Assembly: GCA_003153555.1 (NCBI GenBank) | Contig: PLZS01000034.1 | Location: 505 to 33,390 of the forward strand | From: Candidatus Melainabacteria bacterium | GTDB taxonomy: Bacteria > Cyanobacteriota > Vampirovibrionia > Obscuribacterales > Obscuribacteraceae | Direction of reading: 5' to 3' | DNA: 32,886 nucleotides | Part shown: in pieces, positions 21,938 through 30,228 of the stretch | Layout: every line of letters starts with the position of its first letter | How positions within the stretch are numbered: the first letter of the stretch is position 1 | The notes under the pieces: generated by a model | The model's database searches: none | Told to the model about the DNA's origin: nothing | What the model saw: the letters and a program-made list of their open reading frames with translations, nothing else | Position numbers and translations under genes: made by a program

Positions 21938-22565
21938 AAAAGTTGTCGCAGCAATATTAGCAGCCGGTGCGTCTTCACGTTTTGGAAGTGCAAAGCAGTT
22001 GTCCAAAATTGGCGATAAGACACTAATTGAAACTGCACTTGTAACTTTGATTCAGTCTAATGTGAATGATATTTGCGTTGTATTAGGTTGTGCTTTTGAA
22101 ACGATAAACAAGCATCTAAAAACTCACATGAAATCATCTGCTAAAGAATTCAAAGTGTTGAACAATCAGGCTTGGGAGCAAGGGCTGTCATCTTCAATCC
22201 ACACGGCAACGGCGTATGCCATCGAGTGCGATGCCACCGATCTGCTTCTGATGGTGTGCGACCAGCCATATCTGACATCAGAATTGATCAATAAGTTGCT
22301 TGAAATTTCCGAACGAAACCACATCCAGTCAAATCCCATATCTATGCCAGAGCAAGCATCAAGCTCGATAATTGCTTGTGAATACGGAAACAGTGTGGGC
22401 ATTCCAGCAATCTTTCCCCGACACTATTTCACAAAGCTGCTAGCACTCCAAGGTGATAGAGGCGCCAAATCAGTAATTCTTCAGAGCAATGATCCGATCT
22501 ATGTTGATTTTGCGCAAGGTGACGTTGATATCGACATGCCGAGCGATTTGGATCTTAAGATTTAA
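21930..22565 (+). CDS. MocA/MobA-like nucleotidyltransferase (molybdenum cofactor cytidylyltransferase family)
   Basis: The signature VVAAILAAGASSRFGSAKQL (nucleotide-binding LAAGxSxRxGxxK) sits at the extreme N-terminus, and LLLMVCDQPYLT supplies the metal-binding Asp region. HTATAYAI and GVGIPAIF-like (NSVGIPAIFPRHYF) segments follow, and the protein ends with D-x-D-x-P-x-D-L (DIDMPSDLDL), as in this family. The start is uncertain: TTG 21930 overlaps the xdhC stop by eight bases and gives 211 residues, close to the usual 190-200. TTG 21906 or GTG 21882 would add 8 or 16 basic residues. MocA transfers CMP to molybdopterin for xanthine dehydrogenase-type enzymes and MobA transfers GMP; the pairing with XdhC favours the MocA role. 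Confidence 0.88.
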   Translation: MSRKVVAAILAAGASSRFGSAKQLSKIGDKTLIETALVTLIQSNVNDICVVLGCAFETINKHLKTHMKSSAKEFKVLNNQAWEQGLSSSIHTATAYAIECDATDLLLMVCDQPYLTSELINKLLEISERNHIQSNPISMPEQASSSIIACEYGNSVGIPAIFPRHYFTKLLALQGDRGAKSVILQSNDPIYVDFAQGDVDIDMPSDLDLKI

Positions 22566-22635
22566 CCATCCAGCCAGATGCCTACTCTCCTTCTTCGATC
22601 ACCTATGATAGACAAGCGGCACAGGAGAACTTGAA

Positions 22636-23754
22636 ATGACTTGGGGAAAACATATCACCCAGCTATGGGTCCTAGTCCCACTTCTATTTCTCGCGGCACA
22701 AAATCAGGTGCATGCTGAAGGAGCCAGTTGTTCAGACTTGTCTGAGCACCAGAGCGTCCTCAACGAAGGACAAAGCTTCATCCGTGGTAGCGATGGCGGA
22801 GGGATCTTGATTCGCGGTGAGAGCAGCTTTGACTATATTCCGAGTGATCGGGTTTTCTATTCACCGGAGCAGGGTGAAAGAATGTTCCTTTCAAATGTTT
22901 TATCAAATGAACAGATCGATAAACTGCGCACTGCAACGGCGAGTGACATCAATTCAGCAGAATGGTACGCTCGGATCAGCGAACGTGCAGGGAGATACGA
23001 CAATGCTCGCAGAATATACCAACGCATTTTGACGGCTGAACGCTCCAATCCAATTGCAAAAAAATGCGCGAGAACACAAACGCTAAAGGATCTCGAGCGA
23101 ATCAGCTTAGCGCAAACAGCTCAAACGTTGGCTGCTCGATTTCAATACACTGAAGCCGCAGCTACCTATAAGAAATTGATTGAATCTATCGATGCGAATG
23201 ACTACCTCGACGTTAGAACAAAATTTCAATTACTAAAGAAGATTTTTGGGCTGATGACGACTACTTTTGAAAACACACCAATGGGATGGGTGTTATCCAA
23301 TTTTCCAGAACCGAAAAAAGTGGTGGCACAAGCAGCGTCACAATTGGACGGGTATCGAAAGTCCTTGCAATGTCTTGATTTAGCCGATCAATTGAATGCG
23401 GTTGGTTGGAAGCTAGAGCAACAAGGTATTTATCCTAAAGCAGAAAAGATGTATAGAGAAGCGCTCATGATTCGAACGAAAAATCTAGGAGAGAATGACC
23501 CTGAAACAATTGCTGAGTATGGTGAACTGGCGCACCTCCAGGCGGAGCAGAAACATTATCCACAAGCACTAGCACTGTATGAACAATCGTTGACTGACTA
23601 TCGCAAATTACCTGCGCCTGGTAGCACATACGGTGCAATGCTGCAAAGTTACGGAGACCTGCTCTCGCAATTGAAGCAACAGAAAAAAGCGGATGCAGTG
23701 TATGAAGAGGCGCGCGCCTACTACAGACAAAATGCCGCACCTTTGAAGAAGTAG
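22636..23754 (+). CDS. Secreted TPR protein of unknown function
   Basis: The product has 372 residues. ATG 22636 follows AGGAG with an 8-base spacer. The signal peptide is MTWGKHITQLWVLVPLLFLAAQNQVHA. A first TPR-like region covers about residues 108-185 (SAEWYARISERAGRYDNARRIYQRIL). A second, of the kinesin-light-chain type, covers about 250-365: AEKMYREALMIRTKNLGENDPETIAEYGELAHL and then a repeat with YPQALALYEQSLTDYRK. The second type often binds proteins or peptides. The gene is on the same strand as the molybdenum pair, 70 bases downstream, but nothing ties their functions together. Confidence 0.82.
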   Translation: MTWGKHITQLWVLVPLLFLAAQNQVHAEGASCSDLSEHQSVLNEGQSFIRGSDGGGILIRGESSFDYIPSDRVFYSPEQGERMFLSNVLSNEQIDKLRTATASDINSAEWYARISERAGRYDNARRIYQRILTAERSNPIAKKCARTQTLKDLERISLAQTAQTLAARFQYTEAAATYKKLIESIDANDYLDVRTKFQLLKKIFGLMTTTFENTPMGWVLSNFPEPKKVVAQAASQLDGYRKSLQCLDLADQLNAVGWKLEQQGIYPKAEKMYREALMIRTKNLGENDPETIAEYGELAHLQAEQKHYPQALALYEQSLTDYRKLPAPGSTYGAMLQSYGDLLSQLKQQKKADAVYEEARAYYRQNAAPLKK

Positions 23755-23930
23755 TCAAAATCCGAATTTAAACCTATTCAAGCTTCATGAATACCAGAGC
23801 AGGCTTGAGAACGTCTGTCTCGCAAATTCATCGAGCGAAATCAAATCAAATCATTTCCGATAGGCACTTTTTCATTCTCAGCCTAATAAACTAGACTCGC
23901 TACTAAAATTGCAATGCTTCTAGGGGGCCC

Positions 23931-25142
23931 ATGAACAAAACAGCTTGCATGTCTTTGACACTAGCTTTTGCTGCCTCTATAAACCAAGTGCGCAGTGAAC
24001 CAAGCTCAGTGGATGCAAATCAGAGATCTAATATCGTCCATTCAGCAGTTGATTGGACGCCAATTATTATCAAACCAACGACCAGCCCCGCCATTGTTCG
24101 CGGTGATGACGGGAAGTACAACCTTGTCTACGAGTTGATGCTGTCCAATTTTACAAAATCTAATGCGAATATTCAGAGCTTGGATGTCATTGATGCTGAC
24201 AATGGAAAAACATTGCAAAGCCTTTCTGGAGGTTCATTAGCGAAACTACTGTTTTTTTTCTCTGACGATAAAAATCCAACCCATTTAAGAGCAGGTGGCA
24301 ACGCAGCAGTATTTATCAATCTGACTTTTGACAGCCCAAACGGGACTCCGAAAAATCTCAAACATCGCATCAAATTTGAAACAAAACATCCACATCATAA
24401 GCCTGTATCACGGGATTACATAAGCGCTCCTCTGGTGGTCAGTGACCGTCCTGCGCTAATAATCAGTCCTCCACTTAGAGGCGAGGGCTGGCTTGCCTCA
24501 GGCGGTTACTCAGGCCAGCAGGGTCACCGGCGGGCTTTGTTTCCGATTAGCAATGAAATGAAGCTCGCCCAAAGATATGCAATTGATTGGATCAAAATAA
24601 ACGACAAAAACCTTCTGTTCGTCGGTGACCGCACAATATGCGAGAATTATTTTTGTTACGGACTGCCCATTCACGCTGTAGCTGATGGCACCGTGGTTGG
24701 TACCGTCGATCGATTTGCCAATCAAATACCGGGGAAAACGAAGGGCGATGAAGTTGCTTACTATCCTGGAGGCAACATAGTTGTTCTTGATATCGGCAAT
24801 GGAAATTATGCGTTCTACGCGCATTTGAAGCCAGGCAGTATAAAAGTAAAGGAAGGAGACAAAGTTACACGGGGTCAAATTATCGGTGCAGTTGGTAATA
24901 CGGGAAACACTTCAAGCCCTCACTTGCACATGCATATTTCGGATAGTCCTGCACCATTGTTCGCTGATGGAAAGCCGTACGTTTTTGACTCATTCAAAGC
25001 AACAGGATTCATTCCCGATATGCAGACCGGAGAGGAATCGCTAGAAGCAGGTAAGGCTGCACCCTCAGAGTCCCCGGCAATCGGTCAAACTCACAAAGAA
25101 GAACTTGTAAGAGAAGGGACGATCGTCACATTCTCAGATTGA
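23931..25142 (+). CDS. Secreted M23-family (LytM-type) metallopeptidase domain protein
   Basis: The product has 403 residues. ATG 23931 lies close behind AGGGGG. The signal peptide is short (MNKTACMSLTLAFAASINQVRS). About residues 45-170 form a beta-rich N-terminal domain, and about 205-345 the M23 domain. The M23 domain shows RYAIDW, GLPIHAVADGTVV, NIVVLDIGNGNYAFYAHLK, VKEGDKVTRGQIIGAVGNTG and SSPHLHMHI. HxH and the Asp of RYAID are zinc-ligand positions; the canonical His four residues before that Asp is Arg here. In the family, M23 enzymes cut peptidoglycan cross-links, and copies lacking a ligand can act as activators. The C-terminal 40 residues are polar. A weak stem-and-T-run follows the stop. 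Confidence 0.88.
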   Translation: MNKTACMSLTLAFAASINQVRSEPSSVDANQRSNIVHSAVDWTPIIIKPTTSPAIVRGDDGKYNLVYELMLSNFTKSNANIQSLDVIDADNGKTLQSLSGGSLAKLLFFFSDDKNPTHLRAGGNAAVFINLTFDSPNGTPKNLKHRIKFETKHPHHKPVSRDYISAPLVVSDRPALIISPPLRGEGWLASGGYSGQQGHRRALFPISNEMKLAQRYAIDWIKINDKNLLFVGDRTICENYFCYGLPIHAVADGTVVGTVDRFANQIPGKTKGDEVAYYPGGNIVVLDIGNGNYAFYAHLKPGSIKVKEGDKVTRGQIIGAVGNTGNTSSPHLHMHISDSPAPLFADGKPYVFDSFKATGFIPDMQTGEESLEAGKAAPSESPAIGQTHKEELVREGTIVTFSD

Positions 25143-25452
25143 ATTATGAAAAGCTCGCACCGGGAGCGGTGTCCTTCCCTTTTTTATTCGATTAATATGT
25201 TAAGCAAAAAACGCGGCTTTTCACGATGCTCAAAACGCAGATGCATCAAACGTTTGCGAAAAACGAAAAATCCCAAGACCCTGATGTAATATTGCTTTAC
25301 TTGATATTGGAAGTCGAAAAAGAAAAGGGTACCCGAGGTTTTAATCTTCAATTTGCGACATTTAAATCATCAATCACAAGTTCAAAACAGGCATCAATTT
25401 TCAACGTGATCGAGGCGTACCTGCTCTTTTTTCATCAGTCCAGGTGGGTTCG
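25143..25452. other. Gene-free stretch between convergent M23 and kinase genes
   Basis: About 310 bases between convergent genes. A weak terminator lies at its left end. A 91-codon plus-strand frame from 25226 runs through it and into the kinase gene, but it has no ribosome site and no family resemblance, so I do not call a gene. Confidence 0.5.
25157..25185 (+). terminator. Weak intrinsic terminator candidate after the M23 gene
   Basis: The stem CACCG/CGGTG (25158-25162 with 25167-25171, extendable by a G-T pair) closes a GGAG loop. It is followed, after an 8-base gap, by TTTTTT at 25180-25185. The long gap makes it weaker than a standard terminator. Confidence 0.35.
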
Positions 25453-27249
25453 CTATGGAACCTCAAAATATCCTTCTTGGTATGCGCCTTGGAAAGAGTG
25501 AAGTGGCTGTCCAAGGTGCTTCTCGACGATCTTTTTCATGTTTTTGTAGTCGCTTGTGCCTTCAATGTTGGGCGTATGTGGCATCAATGAGGCGCCCAAT
25601 GTGAAAAATTCAACAGGATTTTGTCTTGCCCTCGCCAGTTTCCGACCATCTTCTCCAAAGAACTGATACCAAGATGTTTCAAGAGGCACTCCCGGCGGAA
25701 CGCCTGAAACAGTGATTGGTGGGAAGTAACTGCTTGCCAATACTCGATCTATTTTTACTGATTGATTCTCTCGCAGAATTCTCCAATTAGTTGGCTTGTA
25801 TGAAACTAAAACCAAGGTGATCGGTTTTTCGGAAGGATGTACTTTAACTTCAACTGTTCCGGGAAGGTCAAAATTGCCGGCTTCTTGATTCTTTCCTAAG
25901 TAGACTGAGACAACATCAACGTTTGTTCTACTTTCTGAACTGGGATAACTGACCGTAAAATGTTGCGATGGTGGAAGTGTGACAGTGTGTAGCATTTGAG
26001 TCGGCGGGACGCCATAAACGATAGGCGGTTGAACGGGCATCGTTCTATTTTGAACTGCAGATGCCATTGCGTATGCAAAAACGCACAAAACCAGAGCACC
26101 GATAACAAGTAACGCATTTCGGGTGCCCAACGAACCACTATTTCTGGCAGGATTCGAATCACCTGTGCGATGTGAAGCGTCAACTGGTTTTCGAAGTGAG
26201 TTCGACGAGTTCGACGAGGATGCGTCCAATTTGCTCCGGGACCCTTCCAGTGGGGAGTCACTGCTAGACGCCGAACTTCGTTGAACTGCAAATCCCGCGC
26301 CAGATTCAGAATTTTGATCATTGCCGCGCCGTGAGGCAGGGTAGTCTGAAACAGTTTTTTCGATGCGTTCTAGTTCATGGGCTAACTCCGCCATTGTTTG
26401 AAATCTGTCTTCCGGCTTCTTCTGCATACAGCGCGCTATGATTGGTTCCACCAGTTTCAAGGGTGCGGTCATCTGCACTCTCGGACAAGCACTGAGCGGT
26501 GGCGCTTCAGTATTCACATGCAACATAAATGTTTCAAGCGCGCTTCCACCTTTAATCGGTGGTTCACCACAAATGGTTTCATACATCAAACAACCGAGCG
26601 AATAGATATCTGAGCGCCCATCTATCGACTTACCGCTGCACTGTTCTGGGCTCATATACAGTGGGCTGCCAAAGATTTCACCCGTAATCGTCAAACCTTG
26701 TTGCTCGCCATCAATCGGCGTCAATAACTTGGCGATACCAAGATCGACGAGTTTGACGAAATCTTTGTCCCGGTTCGACAAAACTACAATGTTGTTCGGC
26801 TTCAAATCTCGATGAATAATTCCTTGGTCGTGAGCATACGCTAGAGCATCCGCTATTTGAATAAACATTCTGATTGCTCGTGCGTCCGATGGTGCCCCTT
26901 GCTTCTTAAGCAAATCACCGAGCGTGGGACCATTTAAGTATTCCATGACAAAATATGGTGTGCCACTTGTAGTGGTACCGACATCTAGCACACTAATGAG
27001 GTGCGGATGGGACAGCATACTCATCGCTTTGATTTCTTGCTGGAAGCGAGCGCTGGCGTTCTTGTCCAGCACTATATGTGGATGTAGAGCTTTAATCGCC
27101 ACGGGTTTGTTCAACGAAAGATGCATGGCTTTATACACCGTTCCCATGCCGCCCTGCCCCAGCACTTCCACAATCTGGTAGCGCTCATTAAGACAATCAC
27201 CAATCGCGATTGCAGTGCTGGGAAATCTTTGACTCGGCGTCTCTTCCAT
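25453..27249 (-). CDS. Transmembrane Ser/Thr protein kinase with unknown extracytoplasmic domain
   Basis: The product has 598 residues. ATG 27249 is preceded by AGTAGG seven bases upstream. The kinase domain covers about 22-295: LGQGGMGTVY (Gly31-Gly36), Lys53 in VAIKA, Glu72, HRDLKPNN (Asp148, Asn153), and DLG at 169-171 in place of the usual DFG (a tolerated change in many active bacterial kinases), then MSPEQ. A Ser-rich, probably disordered linker follows (about 300-370), then one membrane helix near 374-396 (LLVIGALVLCVFAYAM). The C-terminal 200 residues are beta-rich and of no recognised family, and should lie outside the cytoplasm. The domain plan parallels the LRR kinase at 13866, but the sensor part differs and there is no zinc ribbon. 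Confidence 0.93.
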   Translation of the reverse strand: MEETPSQRFPSTAIAIGDCLNERYQIVEVLGQGGMGTVYKAMHLSLNKPVAIKALHPHIVLDKNASARFQQEIKAMSMLSHPHLISVLDVGTTTSGTPYFVMEYLNGPTLGDLLKKQGAPSDARAIRMFIQIADALAYAHDQGIIHRDLKPNNIVVLSNRDKDFVKLVDLGIAKLLTPIDGEQQGLTITGEIFGSPLYMSPEQCSGKSIDGRSDIYSLGCLMYETICGEPPIKGGSALETFMLHVNTEAPPLSACPRVQMTAPLKLVEPIIARCMQKKPEDRFQTMAELAHELERIEKTVSDYPASRRGNDQNSESGAGFAVQRSSASSSDSPLEGSRSKLDASSSNSSNSLRKPVDASHRTGDSNPARNSGSLGTRNALLVIGALVLCVFAYAMASAVQNRTMPVQPPIVYGVPPTQMLHTVTLPPSQHFTVSYPSSESRTNVDVVSVYLGKNQEAGNFDLPGTVEVKVHPSEKPITLVLVSYKPTNWRILRENQSVKIDRVLASSYFPPITVSGVPPGVPLETSWYQFFGEDGRKLARARQNPVEFFTLGASLMPHTPNIEGTSDYKNMKKIVEKHLGQPLHSFQGAYQEGYFEVP

Positions 27250-27293
27250 ACTGAACCTACTGAAATTAGGAGCTTTATGCGAACAAGCGAGGT

Positions 27294-27365
27294 CTATCCG
27301 AGGAGAGCCTATCCGAGGAGGGCCTATCCAGCAAGCTGCTCGGCTCCTGCAGCAAGCTGCTCGGC
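27294..27365. repeat. 15-base tandem TATCCGAGGAG repeat joined to two GCAAGCTGCTCGG arms
   Basis: Two 15-base units (27294-27308 CTATCCGAGGAGAGC; 27309-27323 CTATCCGAGGAGGGC) and a broken third are followed by two copies of AGCAAGCTGCTCGG (27330-27343 and 27351-27364). The arm is the reverse complement of the arm in the array at 9611-9686. The block fills the whole gap between the cupin stop codon and about 45 bases before the kinase start, both on the minus strand. It must therefore be transcribed if these genes are co-transcribed. Confidence 0.8.
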
Positions 27366-27833
27366 TTATGAATTAGGATCGCTTGACCAAGTTGCTAACA
27401 CTTTTCCATCTTTGTAGGCCTTACCTTCGGCTTTTCGATACGTGACTCGTTCATCGGGATATTCGATGACATCGTTGGGATCAGGAATGCCGACATCAAG
27501 AATTTCCAGCATCTCGTCTGAATCGTTGATAAATTGATGCGCAATGCCTTTGCCAGCGGGTTTACTGAAGCACGAGCCTTCACATATCTGATAGGTTTTA
27601 TCGCCAAGCCTTAGTATGCCGCGTCCACGAATGACTATAAAAAACTCTTCCTGCAAAGAATGACTGTGAAATTTGCACGATTTGGCGCCCGGACGCAATC
27701 GATCAATATTCGAGTAAAGACGTTCTGAACCGCCAGCCCTTCCGAGCAGCAGAGTAGTCATAAGTTGATCTGACGCATCAATGCAATCATCCGGCAGCAA
27801 ATCTTTGTTCAGCAAGACTGATGTTGCAAGCAT
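27366..27833 (-). CDS. Cupin-domain protein
   Basis: The product has 155 residues with no signal peptide. ATG 27833 follows GGTGG with an 8-base spacer. About residues 42-115 form a single cupin barrel. Motif 1 reads G49-x5-H56-S-H58-x3-E62/E63, then GRGILRLGD. Motif 2 ends with GIAHQF, giving His99. These are the usual metal ligands (two His, Glu, His), so a mononuclear metal site is likely. Cupins of this type range from isomerases and dioxygenases to ligand-sensing proteins, so the reaction cannot be named. It sits between Hsp20 (upstream, but separated by a terminator) and the kinase, all on the minus strand. Its stop codon directly abuts the repeat block. Confidence 0.85.
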   Translation of the reverse strand: MLATSVLLNKDLLPDDCIDASDQLMTTLLLGRAGGSERLYSNIDRLRPGAKSCKFHSHSLQEEFFIVIRGRGILRLGDKTYQICEGSCFSKPAGKGIAHQFINDSDEMLEILDVGIPDPNDVIEYPDERVTYRKAEGKAYKDGKVLATWSSDPNS

Positions 27834-27861
27834 GTAATTTCCACCTTTGGCGAGATATACA

Positions 27862-27896
27862 AGTATAAAAGAAAGAGAGAGGCTTTCGCCCCTCTC
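27862..27896 (-). terminator. Intrinsic terminator of the hsp20 gene
   Basis: On the minus strand a 9-base stem GAGAGGGGC/GCCTCTCTC (one G-U pair) closes a GAAA tetraloop and is followed at once by TTTCTTTTATA. It begins 31 bases after the Hsp20 stop. This is the clearest intrinsic terminator in the window and separates hsp20 from the cupin gene. Confidence 0.85.
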
Positions 27897-27927
27897 AATT
27901 CCTCCAAATTATGGATAAACTCGAAAT

Positions 27928-28470
27928 CTATTTGATTGAGAGTTCTTTGTTGCTGCGCATTTCTTGTTGCTTAGTGACGCGAGTCTTTCCGTTGAAGTGA
28001 GTATCGAGATTGCCAGCAGATACTGGAATGCGAAGAGCTACTTCTTCTTTAGGGATGCTGACAAAGAGGATACCGCGATCCATGCGAGCTTCAATTTGCT
28101 CGTGAAGGATTTCGGTTTCGAATTCGAATTCACGTACGAGGTAGCCGGCTGGCAATTCTTTGCTCAGGATGGCGGCCTTTTCGTGGAACATGTTAGGAGT
28201 GCGCTTAGCGACCACGATCAAAGTGTAGCCTTCAACTTTGAGTTCGACATCGTCTAGCACAACGCCTGGAAGAGCGATTTCGAGGATGAATTGATCGTCC
28301 AATTCGAGGATGTCCGTTTCAGGTGTGGCATAGGTCATGTTTTGGCATGCCCATGGTGCAAGGGTTTCCCCGCCGAAGTTCGTGTTCGATTGTTGATGTC
28401 TTTGGTTCATCAACGGACGGCGACGCAACGAATTGAACTGGTTTTCCTTGACTGTTCTGCTGTACAACAT
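27928..28470 (-). CDS. Small heat shock protein, Hsp20/alpha-crystallin family
   Basis: The product has 180 residues. ATG 28470 is preceded by AAGGAG with a 9-base spacer. About residues 45-150 form the alpha-crystallin domain: TPETDILELDDQFILEIALPGV, then VELKVEGYTLIVVAKR. The family's A-x5-G-x-L motif appears as ARMDRGIL in 'IEARMDRGILFVSIPK'. LRIPV near the end can serve as the I-x-V/I anchor that docks into a neighbouring subunit. By family knowledge it forms oligomers that hold unfolding proteins without using ATP. The N-terminal 40 residues are polar and variable, as usual. No CIRCE element (TTAGCACTC-N9-GAGTGCTAA) is visible upstream. It is probably monocistronic, ended by the terminator at 27862-27896. 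Confidence 0.93.
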   Translation of the reverse strand: MLYSRTVKENQFNSLRRRPLMNQRHQQSNTNFGGETLAPWACQNMTYATPETDILELDDQFILEIALPGVVLDDVELKVEGYTLIVVAKRTPNMFHEKAAILSKELPAGYLVREFEFETEILHEQIEARMDRGILFVSIPKEEVALRIPVSAGNLDTHFNGKTRVTKQQEMRSNKELSIK

Positions 28471-28935
28471 AGGATATTCTCCTTGGATTTTGTCTTTCGG
28501 TATTTACACTGATCTCTATGAACAACGACGGTCGGCGCTCAGAACTGTGTTGCGATGCGCTTTCTGTTGATGTCCGAGTTCTTTGTTGCGAAAATAATAT
28601 CGCTAAAAGTGGCATTGAGAGCCATCTTTCAAGATCTATTCCGCTTTAGTCTTGGCCACCTGAAAAGGAACTCATCGAGACACTTTGCAGGTTTTAATTA
28701 TTGGGGCAAGGTAACAAGAAACTCACGGAAAGCGCTTCTTGATATGAGCCGGCGCACATTAAACGCGTTAGCCTAGCTGAATATCAAGGTTGCCATCAGC
28801 TCAACTTAGCGAATTTAAAGCTCTCCGCTGTTGTTCCGAAGATAAATTCGTCCGAAATCTGAAGTCGCTCAATTCAAGATCCATTTGTTTCGTGGTTCAA
28901 GACTGGAACGGCGAGTTTGCGTATATCCGCAATTC
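28471..28935. other. Gene-free stretch upstream of hsp20
   Basis: About 465 bases between the hsp20 start and the stop of the coiled-coil protein gene, both on the minus strand. The hsp20 promoter should lie near its left end. TAAATA about 40 bases before the start is a possible -10, but no good -35 pairs with it. No RNA gene, repeat or HrcA-type operator was seen. Confidence 0.5.
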
Positions 28936-30180
28936 TCAGTGTTTCAAATCAGCCTGTGATGGAGGTTTCGACGAAGCAGCGCTCAACTCGCTATCCATAT
29001 TTTCCGACGAGTGCACAACTGGCGATCCTGAGTCCTTTGCCGTGTCTTTTGCACTGACTACAGCGCTTGTTTTGCCTGCGGTAACTGTAGGTGAGTCCGC
29101 GACTTTTACGGATGACTTCAGAGGAGCCTTTATTTTTCCTTTCACCTTCTTCTTAGAAGAGGAGGCAAGAGACTTAGGTTTTGCGCGATCATCCAAACGA
29201 GAGAGAGTATTTTGCAAGGCCATGGTTTGCGTTTTTGAATCATTCAACTCAGCCGCCGTTGAATCAGATTCTTTTTGTGCAGTTTCAAGTTCTCTTCGAG
29301 AGATTACACCTTCCGAATAAAGCGATTGAAATTGAATGACCTTATCTTTCAGCTCTTTCGTACGCTGCTCTTTATCCGCCAAGAGCTTCTTGGCGCTAGC
29401 CAATTGAGAAGCAATGTCTTTGCGGCGCGCAGCTAGAGCGGCTGGATTGTTGAAATCGATAGCACCCATGCCAGGAAACATCCCTTCCCCTGCAAATATT
29501 GTCGGCGTATCAGGCGGTGGCGGGGGCACTAAACCAAGGCGCGGACTCGACGAATGCTTCACCTGCACTACTTTTTCCTGGGTCTTTGCGGATTTTGGTG
29601 CACCCTGAGCAGCTTCGGTCTTTGCGGATTTTGGTGCGCCTTGAGCAGCTTCGGTCTTTGCGGACTTCGGTGCATTTGGTTCCGTCTTAGCCGGATTCGC
29701 TCCGCCTTTGGCAGGAGTACCGGCGAGTTGCGCTGACTTGGGAATTGTCACGACTGTGGATTTGCTTGTGACCGCACTTGCTGCTGCTTGGCCAGGCTTT
29801 GCAATCGCGGGGACTATATCGGATTTGGAGCTAGTTGCAGTCGGTGCTGTTGCTTGGTGGGGCTTAATAGGCAACGCTACAGTAGTTGCAGATTTTGTGG
29901 GGGACTGGGCTGGAATGATGGACGGCGGGATAGTTTTGGTCGACTTGGACGTGACGGTGGATGGAGGGACAGCGTTGGTCGGCTTGGAGGTGACGCTGGC
30001 CGGAGTAACAGTTTTGATGGACTTGGATGTGACGATAGCTGGTTGGTGAGGTGCAATCGGTGTCACCGCAGTAGGTTTGGCGACGGGCTTGGCACTGACC
30101 GAATTCTGCTGAGCTTGAACCGCCGTGCCGAGTTGGAGCACAGTAGCTAGGCAAAGATAATTGCGGAAGAGTCTTAACAT
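28936..30180 (-). CDS. Secreted Pro/Ala/Lys/Thr-rich protein with coiled coil, function unknown
   Basis: The product has 414 residues. The start is ATG 30180. The signal peptide is MLRLFRNYLCLATVLQLGTAVQA. About residues 24-220 are low complexity with recurring TSKSTKT and PIKPHQ-type motifs, including a perfect protein-level tandem PKSAKTEAAQGA encoded by a 36-base DNA repeat. PPPPPDTP follows, and then a coiled coil at about 250-340 (RKDIASQLASAKKLLADKEQR, then RRELETAQKESDSTAAELND) that contains the pattern YSEGVISRRELETA. That pattern is often seen in efflux-adaptor and other hairpin coiled coils, so a hairpin is plausible. The C-terminus is again disordered and basic. It is divergent from the ymdB-like gene, 48 bases apart. 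Confidence 0.8.
   Translation of the reverse strand: MLRLFRNYLCLATVLQLGTAVQAQQNSVSAKPVAKPTAVTPIAPHQPAIVTSKSIKTVTPASVTSKPTNAVPPSTVTSKSTKTIPPSIIPAQSPTKSATTVALPIKPHQATAPTATSSKSDIVPAIAKPGQAAASAVTSKSTVVTIPKSAQLAGTPAKGGANPAKTEPNAPKSAKTEAAQGAPKSAKTEAAQGAPKSAKTQEKVVQVKHSSSPRLGLVPPPPPDTPTIFAGEGMFPGMGAIDFNNPAALAARRKDIASQLASAKKLLADKEQRTKELKDKVIQFQSLYSEGVISRRELETAQKESDSTAAELNDSKTQTMALQNTLSRLDDRAKPKSLASSSKKKVKGKIKAPLKSSVKVADSPTVTAGKTSAVVSAKDTAKDSGSPVVHSSENMDSELSAASSKPPSQADLKH
29581..29676 (-). repeat. 36-base in-frame tandem repeat in the coiled-coil protein gene
   Basis: Two complete units (29581-29616, 29617-29652) differ at two positions, and a 24-base partial third unit follows. Each encodes PKSAKTEAAQGA, so copy-number change would not shift the frame. 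The near-identity at DNA level points to recent duplication. Confidence 0.8.
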
Positions 30181-30228
30181 GGAATGCGCAGAGTGGTTCT
30201 GGTTTGCATTGTAAGGTATTCTCTAGCC

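Noticed and set aside
25226..25501. 91-codon plus-strand frame between the M23 and kinase genes
   Set aside because: No ribosome site, it overlaps the convergent kinase gene by 49 bases, and there is no recognisable family.
28471..28560. CIRCE or other heat-shock operator upstream of hsp20
   Set aside because: No TTAGCACTC-N9-GAGTGCTAA pattern or other inverted repeat of that kind could be found.
28790..29320. 176-codon plus-strand frame
   Set aside because: Most of it is antisense to the secreted coiled-coil protein, which has a signal peptide and a coherent domain order; the remaining 146 bases show nothing.
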